A stretch of DNA of 64,000 nucleotides from Streptomyces echinatus (GCF_014203595.1 NZ_JACHJK010000009.1:186001-250000), one strand, 5' to 3'; counted from the first letter of the stretch, positions 32,502 through 41,393 are shown. The notes: generated by a model from the letters alone, not told the origin. Numbers and translations are program-made.

Positions 32502-33725
32502 ATGGCACAGCTGCGACAGGACGTCGAGGCGGCGGAGGCGGGGCTGGACGCCGAGGCGCTGCACCGCCTCGACCGGCACTTCGCGCGGCACGTGGACGAG
32601 GGGCGCCTGCCCGGCTACCTGGTGGCGGTGGCCCGCGGCGGCCGTGTCGCCCATCTGACCGCCTACGGCCTGCGGGACGTCGCGGCCGGGCTGCCGGTCG
32701 AGCCGGACACGCTGTGGCGGATCTACTCGATGACCAAGCCGGTCACCGCGGTCGCGGTGCTGCTGCTCGCGCAGGAGGGGAGGCTGTCCCTGGACGACCC
32801 GGTCGGCCGCCATCTGCCCGCGTTCGCGCACCCCCGGGTGTACGAGGGCGGATCCGGTACCGGCGTGCGCACCCGGCCGGCCGCCGGCCCGGTGCTGGTC
32901 CGGCACCTGCTCACCCACACCGCGGGCCTGACCTTCGGCTTCTACCACCGCCACCCCGTGGACGCCCTCTACCGCGAGGCGGGCCTGGAGTACTCGGTGC
33001 CGCCCGGCAAGGACCTCGCCGAGACCGTGGACCTCTACGCGCGGCTGCCGTTGCAGTTCGACCCGGGCACCCGGTGGAACTACTCGGTCGCCTCCAACGT
33101 GCTCGGGCGGCTGATCGAGGTGGTCTCCGGGCAGCCGCTGGACGTGTTCTTCGCGGAGCGGATCCTCGGCCCGCTCGGCATGACCGACACCGGCTTCCAC
33201 GTCACCGCCGGGCAGGAGGACAGGCTGGCCGAGTTGTACGGCGAGACGGACGAGGGCGGGATCGAGCCGGTACCGGGGCTGCCGGTGCGCGGCCGGCCGC
33301 GGTTCCTGTCCGGCAGCGGCGGCCTGGTCTCCAGCCCCCACGACTTCCACCGCTTCATGGAGCTGCTGCGCCGGGGCGGCGAGCTGGACGGCGTACGGCT
33401 CCTGACGCCGCGGGCGCACGCCGCGATGACCCGCAACCAGCTGCCCGGCGGAGCCACCCTGCGCTCCTTCGGCGCCCCGGTCCACCAGGAGCCCGCCATG
33501 GACGGCCTCGGCTTCGGCTTCAACGTCTCCGTGGTCACCGACCCCGCCCGTACCCCGGCGCCGTCCCACACCGGCACCTACGGCTGGACCGGTGTGGCCA
33601 CCACCGCCTTCTGGGTCGACCCCGGCCACGATCTGACCGTGCAGTTCATGACCCAGGTGCGGCCGAAGAGGCTGAAGGTCTTCCCCGAGCTGCGACGGCT
33701 GGTGCACGCGGCCCTGCCGGACTGA
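32502..33725 (+). CDS. Serine beta-lactamase-like hydrolase / esterase
   Basis: This 407-residue enzyme of the class C beta-lactamase/family VIII esterase group has the nucleophile motif SMTK at about residue 86, the YSVAS segment near 190 (Tyr general base) and HTGTYGW near the C-terminus in place of KTG. No signal peptide is visible, so it is probably cytoplasmic. ATG 32502 follows GGAGGAG perfectly. The HTG third motif is commoner in esterases than in true beta-lactamases. Its substrate is unknown. It ends 11 bases from the convergent saccharopine-dehydrogenase gene. Confidence 0.88.
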   Translation: MAQLRQDVEAAEAGLDAEALHRLDRHFARHVDEGRLPGYLVAVARGGRVAHLTAYGLRDVAAGLPVEPDTLWRIYSMTKPVTAVAVLLLAQEGRLSLDDPVGRHLPAFAHPRVYEGGSGTGVRTRPAAGPVLVRHLLTHTAGLTFGFYHRHPVDALYREAGLEYSVPPGKDLAETVDLYARLPLQFDPGTRWNYSVASNVLGRLIEVVSGQPLDVFFAERILGPLGMTDTGFHVTAGQEDRLAELYGETDEGGIEPVPGLPVRGRPRFLSGSGGLVSSPHDFHRFMELLRRGGELDGVRLLTPRAHAAMTRNQLPGGATLRSFGAPVHQEPAMDGLGFGFNVSVVTDPARTPAPSHTGTYGWTGVATTAFWVDPGHDLTVQFMTQVRPKRLKVFPELRRLVHAALPD

Positions 33726-33736
33726 CCGCCGGCCCG

Positions 33737-34894
33737 CTACTGGCCCAGCGTCAGCGTGAACTCCAGTCCGTCGTCCGCCAGTTCCGCGAGCCACCGGTCC
33801 GACCGCTGGGCGGTCCGCGCCGCCCGGTGCAGGCCCGCGGGCAGGCCCCCGTCCAGGATGTGGCGGACGCCGAGGGCGAGCGGGCGGGAGACGCAGCGGG
33901 CCATCGCGGACTCCCCGGCGTCACCGGTCAGGTCCAGCAGGTACGCGCCGGTCCAGGTACGGCCTTCACCCGCGTCGACGTCCAGGGAGACGGAGAGCAC
34001 CACCCGGTCGCGGTCCGCCTCCGTGGTCGGGTGGGCCGCCGCCAGCTCCCGGGCCAGCGCGGCGATCCGCTCGTCGTCGCCCGTCGTCAGCTCCTCGAAC
34101 ACCGGCTGCCAGGCCTTCAGCCAGCCGTCCAGCCGGAGGGTGCCCCGTACGAAGGTGCGCGGGGTCCAGGCCGCGGGCAGCTCGTACTGGTCGATGAAAG
34201 GGATGCTGTCGCGGTTGGGGTAGGCCTCGAAGGTCTCGCCGCCGAGGACCAGCGGCCGGGTCGCCTCCCAGGGGCGGCCGGCGACGGTCTCGGCGCCGTC
34301 CTCCAGATAACGCGCGGGCGAGCGCAGGGCGCCCAGGACGCCCAGCGGGGCCCAGCTGAAGCGGTACCGGAAGTCGTTCGGCACGGCCGGGACGCCCCCG
34401 CAGTACGAGGTGAGCCGGTAGGAGGCCGGGGTGTGCCCGCCGATCCGCGCCCGGGCCCGGCCGATCAGGCTGTGCGCGAAGAGGTGGTCGAGGCCCGGGT
34501 CCAGGCCCGCCTCGGTGAGCACCACGAGACCGGCGGCCCGCGCCCGCTCCGCCTCGGCCGACAGCTCCGGCGACACATAGCTGGAGCAGGCGAAATGCGC
34601 CCCGGCGCGTACGCAGGCGGCGAGCAGCCCGGCGTGCCGCGGTGCCGGCAGCATCGACACCACGACGTCCCCGGGCGCCGGCGCGGCGTCGAGGGCGCCC
34701 GCACCGGTGAGGGCGCGGGGCTCGGCGCGTCCCGTCAGCCCCAGGCCGGCCAGGGCCTCGGCCGCGCGGTCCTCGGTGCGGTGCCACAGCAGGACCCGGT
34801 CGGCCGTGGCGCACAGGGCGGCCAGGCCGCTGCCGGTGGACAGTCCGGCGCCCACCCAGTGGACGGTACCGCTCGCCGGGACACGGTCAGTCAT
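33737..34894 (-). CDS. Saccharopine dehydrogenase-like reductase (glutamate-forming type)
   Basis: This 385-residue protein has an N-terminal NAD(P) fold (VHWVGAGLSTGSGLAALCATADRVLLWHR), the SYVSPEL substrate loop, LTEAGLDPGLDHLFAHSLI, and TSYCGGVPAVPNDFRYRFSWAPLGVL, a close echo of the yeast Lys9-type catalytic domain. That enzyme class handles saccharopine, glutamate and aminoadipate semialdehyde. It overlaps the upstream gene by eight bases and is last in a three-gene operon. In bacteria such folds also serve opine, carboxyspermidine or homospermidine metabolism, so the true substrate is open. Confidence 0.8.
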   Translation of the reverse strand: MTDRVPASGTVHWVGAGLSTGSGLAALCATADRVLLWHRTEDRAAEALAGLGLTGRAEPRALTGAGALDAAPAPGDVVVSMLPAPRHAGLLAACVRAGAHFACSSYVSPELSAEAERARAAGLVVLTEAGLDPGLDHLFAHSLIGRARARIGGHTPASYRLTSYCGGVPAVPNDFRYRFSWAPLGVLGALRSPARYLEDGAETVAGRPWEATRPLVLGGETFEAYPNRDSIPFIDQYELPAAWTPRTFVRGTLRLDGWLKAWQPVFEELTTGDDERIAALARELAAAHPTTEADRDRVVLSVSLDVDAGEGRTWTGAYLLDLTGDAGESAMARCVSRPLALGVRHILDGGLPAGLHRAARTAQRSDRWLAELADDGLEFTLTLGQ

Positions 34895-35945
34895 GACGGA
34901 ACTCCCCTTCCGCGATGCCGTGTTCACGGCATGCCTGGTGGAACCGGTCGAGACAGCGGCCCCAGGCGCCGGTGCCGAAGGCGAGCAGCTGCGGCAGCAG
35001 GGCCGCCGAGAAGTCGGCGCTGGACTCCCGGGGCAGCAGGGACGGCAGGTTGTCGATGGCGATCAGGTCCAGCGGGGGCTCTTCGCGCAGCCGGCGCACG
35101 GGCTCCGTCCAGCCGGTGGTGCGGTCGTAGACCGGCAGCACGTTGAACGGGGAGCCGACGTCGCAGGTGACGTCGCACAGGGTGCGCAGCCGGCGGGCCG
35201 GCGAGTCCAGGTCCTCCTCGCGCAGGAAGGGCGGGGCCGGGGCGGTCGCGAGGACCGCGTTCACCAGCACGTCGTGTCCGAGCAGGGCCGGCCGGTCCAG
35301 GTCGCGGGTCTCGGCCAGGTCCCAGCGGGTCGCGTCGACGCCCGCCGTGCGGAAGGCGGTTCCGGCGCCGCGTCCGCTGCGGCCCAGGGCGCCGATCACC
35401 AGCGCCGTGAACTCCCCCTCGCCCGCGGCCGGCCGGAGCGCGGCGTCCAGTTCGTCCTTCGTGGTGGGCGCCAGCGGTGCCGGAAGCCGGCCCCGGTGCC
35501 GGAGCACGGCGAGCGCGGCGCCCAGATAGCCCGCCCAGAAACCGAAGGCTGCGAGCCGGCGGCCCGCGTCGTCCACCAGGTACTCCAGGTCGAGCAGGGC
35601 CCCGCCGCCGGCCGCGAACCGGCCGAGCAGCCCGGCGGCGCCCGGCTGCTGCCGGTAGGCGTGCGCGAAGAAGACATGGCGGTGCGACAACGCGACCGGT
35701 TCGTCGGGGAGTTCCTTGAGGCCGAGGACCACCGTGTCCGGGGACGCCGACGCCCAGGAGCCCGCCGGGGCACGGCGGCAGCCCGCCGCCTCGTACTCCT
35801 CCACCGGGAAGATCCGCTGCGGGGACTCCTCGACGGTCAGGACCACCCCGCTGTCGACCAGGCGGCGGGCGTCGGAGGGGACCACCGGCGTACGCCGTTC
35901 GGTCGTACGGGGCTCGTGGCGCAGGCACAGGCGGAGCGCGGTCAT
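34887..35945 (-). CDS. Saccharopine dehydrogenase-like protein (lysine-forming type)
   Basis: This 352-residue protein starts LCLRHEPRTTERRTPVVPSDA, the E-R-R-TP pattern of the alanine-dehydrogenase/Lys1 superfamily, and has VVLGLKELPDEP, HRHVFFAHAYR with tandem His, FGFWAGYLGAAL, and IGALGRSGRGAG as the dinucleotide loop. Later DVTCDVGSPFNVLPVYDRTT and IDNLPSLLPRESS match Lys1 closely. It would oxidise saccharopine to lysine plus 2-oxoglutarate, or the reverse. Its start overlaps the oxidase stop (ATGA). A Lys1-type and Lys9-type pair side by side is rare in bacteria, which make lysine by the diaminopimelate route. Confidence 0.85.
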   Translation of the reverse strand: MTALRLCLRHEPRTTERRTPVVPSDARRLVDSGVVLTVEESPQRIFPVEEYEAAGCRRAPAGSWASASPDTVVLGLKELPDEPVALSHRHVFFAHAYRQQPGAAGLLGRFAAGGGALLDLEYLVDDAGRRLAAFGFWAGYLGAALAVLRHRGRLPAPLAPTTKDELDAALRPAAGEGEFTALVIGALGRSGRGAGTAFRTAGVDATRWDLAETRDLDRPALLGHDVLVNAVLATAPAPPFLREEDLDSPARRLRTLCDVTCDVGSPFNVLPVYDRTTGWTEPVRRLREEPPLDLIAIDNLPSLLPRESSADFSAALLPQLLAFGTGAWGRCLDRFHQACREHGIAEGEFRHD

Positions 35946-37087
35946 ACCAGGTTGGCCTCCGGGCGCGGGGCGTCGGCCGCGAACCGGCCGGCGCTCAGCG
36001 GGCTGATGTCCAGGAAGGGTACGCGGCCGAGGTACAGATCACGGACGACCTCGCCGACGGCCGGTCCTTGCAGGAAGCCGTGCCCGGAGAAGCCGGTCGC
36101 GTACAGAAACCGGGACACCGTCGGCGCCTCGCCGATCAGGGCGTTGTGGTCCGGGGTGTTCTCGTAGAGGCCGGCCCAGCCGCCGGTGCGGCGCAGGTCG
36201 AGCAGGGCGGGCGCGCGCCGCGTCATCGCCTCGGCGAGCCGCGGGATCCAGCGGTCGTGGGTGCCGGTGTCGAATCCCGGTCTCTCGTCCGGGTCGGACA
36301 TGCCGAGCAGCAGGCCGGGGCCCTCGCCGTGGAAGTAGAGGCTGGTGGTGAAGTCGATGGTCATGGGCAGGGTGGGCGGCAGGCCCGGCACCGGCTCGGT
36401 GACGGCGATCTGCCGGCGCAGCGGCCGTACCGGCAGCTCCACGCCCGCCATCGCGCCGACCGCCCGGGACCAGGCGCCGGCCGCGCAGATCACCGTGTCC
36501 GTCTCGATCCGGCCCGAGGTGGTGGTGACGGCGGTGATGGTGTCGCCGTCCAGTTCGATGCCGGTGACCTCGGTGTGGCGCAGGATGCGGGCGCCGTGGG
36601 CGCGGGCGGCGCTCGCGTAGCCGTGGACGACGGCCTCGGGGGCGCAGTGGCCGTCGTCCGGGGAGTACGCGGCGGCCAGCAGGCCGTCGGTGGTGATCAG
36701 CGGGGAGAGGTCGCGGGCCTCCCGCGGGGTGATGGGGCGGCTGGGAACCCCGAGGGTGTTCTGCAGCCGCACGCCCGCCTCGAAGGAGGCCACCTGCTCC
36801 GGTGTGGAGAGAAGGAAGAGATAGCCGACCCGGTGCAGCCCGATGTCCTGGCCGACCTCCTGTCCGAAGCGGCCGAACGCCTCCAGGCTGCGCGCGCCGA
36901 GCCGGATGTTCAGTTCGTCCGAGAACTGCGCCCGCACTCCGCCGGCGGCCCTGGAGGTGGAGCCGGCGGCGAGTTCGTCCCGTTCGACGAGGACGACGTC
37001 CCGCACTCCGGCGCGGGCCAGGTGCCAGGCGATGCTCGTGCCCATCACCCCGCCGCCGACGATGACCACCCGGGCCCTGAGGTTCAC
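35942..37087 (-). CDS. FAD-dependent amine oxidase (sarcosine oxidase-like)
   Basis: This 381-residue flavoprotein of the DAO/GlpO family has the dinucleotide fold VVIVGGGVMGTSIAWHLARAG, ERDELAAGSTSRAAGGVRAQF (flavin loop), VICAAGAWSR, and the C-terminal ATGFSGHGFLQGPAVGEVV flavin-binding motif. This pattern is close to sarcosine oxidase beta subunits and related imino-acid oxidases. The GTG start at 37087 has GGAGG seven bases upstream. It is the first gene of the operon with the two saccharopine dehydrogenases, suggesting a secondary-amine amino acid (saccharopine, pipecolate or an opine) as substrate. Confidence 0.88.
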   Translation of the reverse strand: MNLRARVVIVGGGVMGTSIAWHLARAGVRDVVLVERDELAAGSTSRAAGGVRAQFSDELNIRLGARSLEAFGRFGQEVGQDIGLHRVGYLFLLSTPEQVASFEAGVRLQNTLGVPSRPITPREARDLSPLITTDGLLAAAYSPDDGHCAPEAVVHGYASAARAHGARILRHTEVTGIELDGDTITAVTTTSGRIETDTVICAAGAWSRAVGAMAGVELPVRPLRRQIAVTEPVPGLPPTLPMTIDFTTSLYFHGEGPGLLLGMSDPDERPGFDTGTHDRWIPRLAEAMTRRAPALLDLRRTGGWAGLYENTPDHNALIGEAPTVSRFLYATGFSGHGFLQGPAVGEVVRDLYLGRVPFLDISPLSAGRFAADAPRPEANLV

Positions 37088-37184
37088 GCCGCCGCCTCCT
37101 TCGCCGCTCCACCGTCTCACCGCGCGGACCGGATCGCCTTCTGATCCTGTCCACCCGGCCGCCCGCCGAACCGGGGATCCGGCG

Positions 37185-37856
37185 TCAGGAGCCGTGGGCG
37201 ACGGCGTCCAGATGCGGCAGGTGGTGGTCCATCCGCTCCCGCTTGGTCCGCAGATACGTGATGTTGCTCTCGCACGGCTCGATCAGCAGCGGCACCTGCT
37301 CGGCGACCTGTACACCGTGCCGGACCAGCGCCTCCCGCTTGCGCGGGTTGTTGGACATCAGCCGGACCGAGCGCACCCCGAGGTCGCGCAGCATCTCGGC
37401 GGCGACCCCGTAGTCGCGGGCGTCGACCGGCAGGCCCAGGGCGAGGTTCGCCTCCACCGTGTCCAGGCCCTCCGCCTGCAGGGCCATCGCGCGCAGCTTG
37501 GCGAGCAGTCCGATGCCGCGGCCCTCGTGCCCCCTCAAGTAGACGACGACGCCGCTGCCTTCGGCGACCACCGCGCGCATGGCGGCCTCCAGCTGGTCGC
37601 CGCACTCGCAGTGCCGGGAGCCGAACGCGTCCCCGGTCAGGCACTCCGAGTGCAGCCGGACGAGCACGTTCTCGGAGCCGATCTCGCCGTACACCAGGGC
37701 CACTTGTTCGTCACCGCGGTCATGGTCCAGGTATCCGACCGCCTGGAATTGACCGTACACGGTGGGCAGCGGTGTATTCACGACGCGTTCCGCACCCGAA
37801 CGCCGCGGGGACTTCTTGCCGAGTACGCCGATGTTGACGCCGGTGTTTTCTGTCAT
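37185..37856 (-). CDS. ribA: GTP cyclohydrolase II paralogue with active-site Tyr-to-Met change
   Basis: This 223-residue enzyme is alone, not fused to RibB. The zinc site is complete (Cys72 in SECLTGD, Cys83 and Cys85 in HCECG). The GTP loop RGHEGRGIGLLAKLRAMALQ aligns with E. coli RibA, but the conserved Tyr105 there (RAYALQ) is Met124 here. I recall that an S. coelicolor paralogue with the same change stops after ring opening and releases the formylamino pyrimidine nucleotide instead of the deformylated riboflavin precursor. Divergent from a creatininase-family gene with only 38 bases between starts. It likely feeds a dedicated pathway, not bulk riboflavin synthesis. Confidence 0.92.
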   Translation of the reverse strand: MTENTGVNIGVLGKKSPRRSGAERVVNTPLPTVYGQFQAVGYLDHDRGDEQVALVYGEIGSENVLVRLHSECLTGDAFGSRHCECGDQLEAAMRAVVAEGSGVVVYLRGHEGRGIGLLAKLRAMALQAEGLDTVEANLALGLPVDARDYGVAAEMLRDLGVRSVRLMSNNPRKREALVRHGVQVAEQVPLLIEPCESNITYLRTKRERMDHHLPHLDAVAHGS

Positions 37857-37894
37857 GATCTGATTCCTAAGCAGAGACGAAAGGCCGTGAAGAG

Positions 37895-38671
37895 ATGAGT
37901 GGTTCGGGCGCGCGGATGGCGGCAGACGCGGTGGCGAGCGGCGTGGTGCCGACGGACACCACGGAAGACGTACGGACGCGGGGGGCGGGCGTTTCAGCAC
38001 AGGTGGCCGTCCTTCCCGTCGGGAGCTTCGAACAGCACGGTCCGTACCTTCCGCTGGCGACCGACACGCTGGTGGCCTGCGCCGTGGCGCGGGAGATCGC
38101 CGCCGCGTACCCGGTGCACCTCCTCCCTCCGGTGACGGTCTCCTGCTCGCACGAGCACGCGGCCTGGCCGGGGACCGTCAGCATCTCCGCCGTGACCCTC
38201 CACGCGGTGGTCTCGGACATCGCGGCGTCGCTGCGCCGCTCGGGCGTCGAGGCGCTGGTCGTGGTCAACGGGCACGGCGGCAACTACGTGCTGGGCAACG
38301 TCGTCCAGGAGGCGTCCGCGCGCGGCGAGCGGATGGCGCTGTTCCCGGCCGCCGAGGACTGGGAGGCCGCGCGGGAGCGGGCCGGGGTGGTCACCTCGCT
38401 GCTCACCGACATGCACGCGGGAGAAATCGAGACCTCGATTCTGCTGCACGCTCACCCCGAATTCGTCCGCCCTGGTAACGAGTCCGCCGATTTCACCGCC
38501 GACGACCGCCGGCATCTGCTCACCGTGGGAATGTCCGCCTATACCGAATCGGGCGTCATCGGCCGTCCTTCCCTGGGTTCGGCGGAAAAGGGAAAGAAAC
38601 TGCTGGCGAGCCTGGCGGAATCCTTCGAGCCGTATTTCGCGCTGCTCGGCCCGGCGGCGGGCGAGGAGTAG
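37895..38671 (+). CDS. Creatininase-family amidohydrolase, probable FAPy deformylase
   Basis: This 258-residue metal-dependent amidohydrolase has the family's metal ligands: GSFEQHGPYLPLATD (Glu, His, Asp), VNGHGGN (His) and DMHAGEIETS (Glu). Creatininase homologues include archaeal ArfB, which removes the formyl group from the FAPy nucleotide made by archaeal GTP cyclohydrolase III. Since the divergent neighbour is a cyclohydrolase predicted to release FAPy nucleotide, this enzyme is a natural deformylase for it. The last 133 bases overlap the antisense end of the convergent membrane protein gene. ATG 37895 is preceded closely by GAAGAG. Confidence 0.85.
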   Translation: MSGSGARMAADAVASGVVPTDTTEDVRTRGAGVSAQVAVLPVGSFEQHGPYLPLATDTLVACAVAREIAAAYPVHLLPPVTVSCSHEHAAWPGTVSISAVTLHAVVSDIAASLRRSGVEALVVVNGHGGNYVLGNVVQEASARGERMALFPAAEDWEAARERAGVVTSLLTDMHAGEIETSILLHAHPEFVRPGNESADFTADDRRHLLTVGMSAYTESGVIGRPSLGSAEKGKKLLASLAESFEPYFALLGPAAGEE

Positions 38672-40101
38672 CCCGAAGCGCCCTGCCGGCCGGGACCCGT
38701 GGGGGCGGCCCCGGCCGGCGGGGCGTCACCGGGCGGCTGGTGGGGGGCGGGCACGGCCGGCAGGTCCGCACCCGACGGCCGGTGGGGGGCGGGCGCGGGG
38801 CCGGGGGGCGGTGCGGGGGACGTGGTGCTCGGGGTCGCGTACCAGCGCCGGACCAGGACGGCGGCGCCGGGCAGGCTCGCCACGAGGCTCAGGACGCCGT
38901 ACACGACGGCGACCGCGACGCCGGTGTCCGCGCCGAGCCCGGCCGCGCCGAACGCCCACGCGGTGACGCCCTCGCGGGGGCCGAAGCCGCCGACGTTCAG
39001 CGGCAGGCCCATGGCCACCAGGGCGAGCACGGCAAGCGGCAGCAGCACCGCCACCGGGGCGGCGGAGCCGGCGACCCGGGCCGCCACGACGAACGTGGCC
39101 AGATGCCCGGCCAGGACGATCGCGGAGGAGAGCGCGACACCGGGGCCGCTCTGCCGGGACGCCAGGCCCTGGCGGGCCTCGCCCAGGGTCCGGCGCAGTG
39201 CGCCGCCGCGGCGGGCGGGGCGGTTCATCCGTACGGCGAGTACGACGGCGAGCGCCCCCGCGGCGGCCAGTGCCACCAGCGGCGCGAAGCCGCGGACCTG
39301 GGCGCGCACCGGGGACGGCAGGGTGAGCAGCAGTACCGCCCCGGCCACGGTCAGCGCGATCTGTCCCGCGACCCGCTCCAGGACGACGGCCTTGACCCCG
39401 CGCCGGACGTCGCCGGCGCTCTGCCCGTGCCGGACCGCGCGGTGCACATCGCCGAGGATGCCGCCGGGCAGGGCCGCGTTCAGGAAGAGCGCGCGGTAGT
39501 AGTCGGCGACGGCCGGTCCCAGCGGCAGCCGCAGCCGCAGGCCACGGGCGACCAACTGCCAGCGCCACGCGCTGAACGCCGTGGTGACCGCGCCGATTCC
39601 CAGCGCGGCCAGCACCGTCCCGGCGTCGATCCGCCGCAGCCCGTCGAGCAGCACACCGGTGCCGAGCCGCCACAGGAGGGCACCGAGGATGACGACACCG
39701 GCGAGCGTGCCGAGGTGGGTGCGCAGGGCGCGCGAGTCCGGGCGCCGGGTGGCGGAGGGCTGCGCGGGACCGGCGGTGGGGAGCGTGCCGGCGCTCGGCA
39801 CGGGGGCGGGGGGTGCCTCGGCGGAAGGTGCCGGCCCGGTGGAAGGTGCCTCGGTGGCGGGCGCTTCATCGGCGGGCGCCCGCGTGTGGCTCCCGGGCGC
39901 GGGCGTCACGCGTGTCCGGTGCGCTTCCGCCTCGGTGCCGCGCGGACGGACCACGCCCCCCGGCGCGACCCGCACGCGCGCGGGGCCGGGCCCCGGTGCC
40001 GCCTCGGCGCGTGACGGGTCCGTCGGGTTCGTGCGGGAGGGTGTGCCGGTGGCGGCCGGCGGGGCCGCTCTTGTCGCGGCTGTCGCCGCGTTCGCGGTCA
40101 C
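38539..40101 (-). CDS. Polytopic membrane protein, LPG-synthase-TM/UPF0104 family
   Basis: This 520-residue integral membrane protein resembles the flippase-like transmembrane region of lysyl-phosphatidylglycerol synthases (VVILGALLWRLG, ALPGGILGDVHRAVRHG, LERVAGQIALT, GLPLNVGGFGPREGVTAWAF). About 130 N-terminal and 65 C-terminal residues are Pro/Ala-rich and probably disordered. GTG 40101 overlaps the methyltransferase stop (GTGA). The final 44 codons lie antisense to the creatininase coding region, so the true end may be uncertain. Members of this family are proposed to flip or bind lipid-linked compounds, fitting a membrane-anchored product. Confidence 0.85.
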   Translation of the reverse strand: MTANAATAATRAAPPAATGTPSRTNPTDPSRAEAAPGPGPARVRVAPGGVVRPRGTEAEAHRTRVTPAPGSHTRAPADEAPATEAPSTGPAPSAEAPPAPVPSAGTLPTAGPAQPSATRRPDSRALRTHLGTLAGVVILGALLWRLGTGVLLDGLRRIDAGTVLAALGIGAVTTAFSAWRWQLVARGLRLRLPLGPAVADYYRALFLNAALPGGILGDVHRAVRHGQSAGDVRRGVKAVVLERVAGQIALTVAGAVLLLTLPSPVRAQVRGFAPLVALAAAGALAVVLAVRMNRPARRGGALRRTLGEARQGLASRQSGPGVALSSAIVLAGHLATFVVAARVAGSAAPVAVLLPLAVLALVAMGLPLNVGGFGPREGVTAWAFGAAGLGADTGVAVAVVYGVLSLVASLPGAAVLVRRWYATPSTTSPAPPPGPAPAPHRPSGADLPAVPAPHQPPGDAPPAGAAPTGPGRQGASGYSSPAAGPSSAKYGSKDSARLASSFFPFSAEPREGRPMTPDSV

Positions 40102-41393
40102 GGCGTGCCGCCCGTCGGCCGGGGCAGCGCCAGCAGGTCCGTGTGGTGGACGGTGGCCCGGAGCGTGCCGGCCGCCAGGGCGGCGAGCCGTGCGTCCAGG
40201 TACCGCTCGGCGGGCCGGCGCAGTTCCGGACGCTCCTCCACGGCCGCGCCCACCCAGCCGCGCAGCCACTGCTCGGTCAGCGCGGCCTCCTCGGGGCCGA
40301 GGCGCCACGCGCTCGGGTGCAGCCGGACCGTCGCCCCGCGCTCGGAGAACGCCTCGCAGGCCACGGTGACCGCGTCGGGGCCCAGCAGTCCGGTGCGCCG
40401 CTGGTGGTCGTTGAACGCCTCGGCGAGCTCGGCGTCCAGCGGGTCCGCCGGGGTGAGTTCGACGCGGCCCGCGACGGACAGGGTGAGCAGGGCCGCGCAG
40501 CCGGCTCCCACGCAGGCGCCCGCCAGGGTCTCGACCTCCTCGCGGGTGAGGACGTCGAGCAGCGCGGACGCGGTGACCAGGGACGCCCCGCTCAGCGCGT
40601 CCGGGGTGAGCCGGGAGACGTCACCGCGCCGGGTCTCCACCGTGACCCCGCTGCCGTCGGCCGCGGAGCGCGGGGAGGCCACGGCGGCGAAGTGCAGCAG
40701 GTAGGGGTCGCGGTCGTGCAGCACCCAGTGCTGGGCACCGTCCAGACGGGGCGCGAGCCAGCGGCCCATCGAGCCGGTGCCGCAGCCCAGGTCGTGCACG
40801 ACCAGCCCGCCCGGCCGGCCCGGCAGATCGGCCAGCCGGATCCGCAACGGGTCGAGCAGATCCTGCGCGCGGGCCACCGCGTCGGCGGCCTCCCGCAGTT
40901 GCAGCCACTCGGGCGCGTACCGCGGCGGCTCCTCGGGGCCGCCGTCGCGCAGCCGCAGGGTGGCCCGCTCACCGGTGGGGGCGACGGGTCCGGCTCCGGC
41001 GATGACCGGTACGGCGGAACCGTCGGCCCCGGAGTCGGCCCCGGAGACGGTCCCGGAGTCGGCGGCGGAGTCCGTCCCGGCGATGCCCGGTGCGGCGACC
41101 CGGTCGGCGACCGAACCGCCCCCGGCCGCGGCGGCACCGTCGGCACCCGCACCGGTCTCGGCCGCCGTCCCGGAACCGGAGCGGCCGTTCCGGTCCCCCG
41201 CCCCGGCGGGGCCCGCCGCACCGGACTCCCCGCCCGGGCCCCCCGTACCCACACGCATGTCCACGTCCACGGCCGGCACCTCCTCGTTCGCCGCGCTCGC
41301 GGCCCTCCGTACGGACTCCCCCTCACCGGGGCCGGGCTGAGCCGGGATCAGCCCACCCGGCCGGACCGCGACCTCCGGACTCCGCTCGCTCAT
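40098..41393 (-). CDS. SAM-dependent methyltransferase with long disordered N-terminus
   Basis: This 431-residue protein has about 150 low-complexity Gly/Ala/Ser/Pro residues, then a methyltransferase fold with motif I VVHDLGCGTGSMGRWLAPRL, motif II VLHDRDPYLLHFA and TASALLDVLTREEV. ATG 41393 has GAGGAGG six bases upstream and overlaps the glycosyltransferase stop by four bases; its stop overlaps the next start (GTGA). The chain of 4-bp overlaps means PTPS-like, glycosyltransferase, methyltransferase and membrane protein are made together. It probably methylates the pathway intermediate. The disordered N-terminus is unusual for the class. Confidence 0.85.
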   Translation of the reverse strand: MSERSPEVAVRPGGLIPAQPGPGEGESVRRAASAANEEVPAVDVDMRVGTGGPGGESGAAGPAGAGDRNGRSGSGTAAETGAGADGAAAAGGGSVADRVAAPGIAGTDSAADSGTVSGADSGADGSAVPVIAGAGPVAPTGERATLRLRDGGPEEPPRYAPEWLQLREAADAVARAQDLLDPLRIRLADLPGRPGGLVVHDLGCGTGSMGRWLAPRLDGAQHWVLHDRDPYLLHFAAVASPRSAADGSGVTVETRRGDVSRLTPDALSGASLVTASALLDVLTREEVETLAGACVGAGCAALLTLSVAGRVELTPADPLDAELAEAFNDHQRRTGLLGPDAVTVACEAFSERGATVRLHPSAWRLGPEEAALTEQWLRGWVGAAVEERPELRRPAERYLDARLAALAAGTLRATVHHTDLLALPRPTGGTP

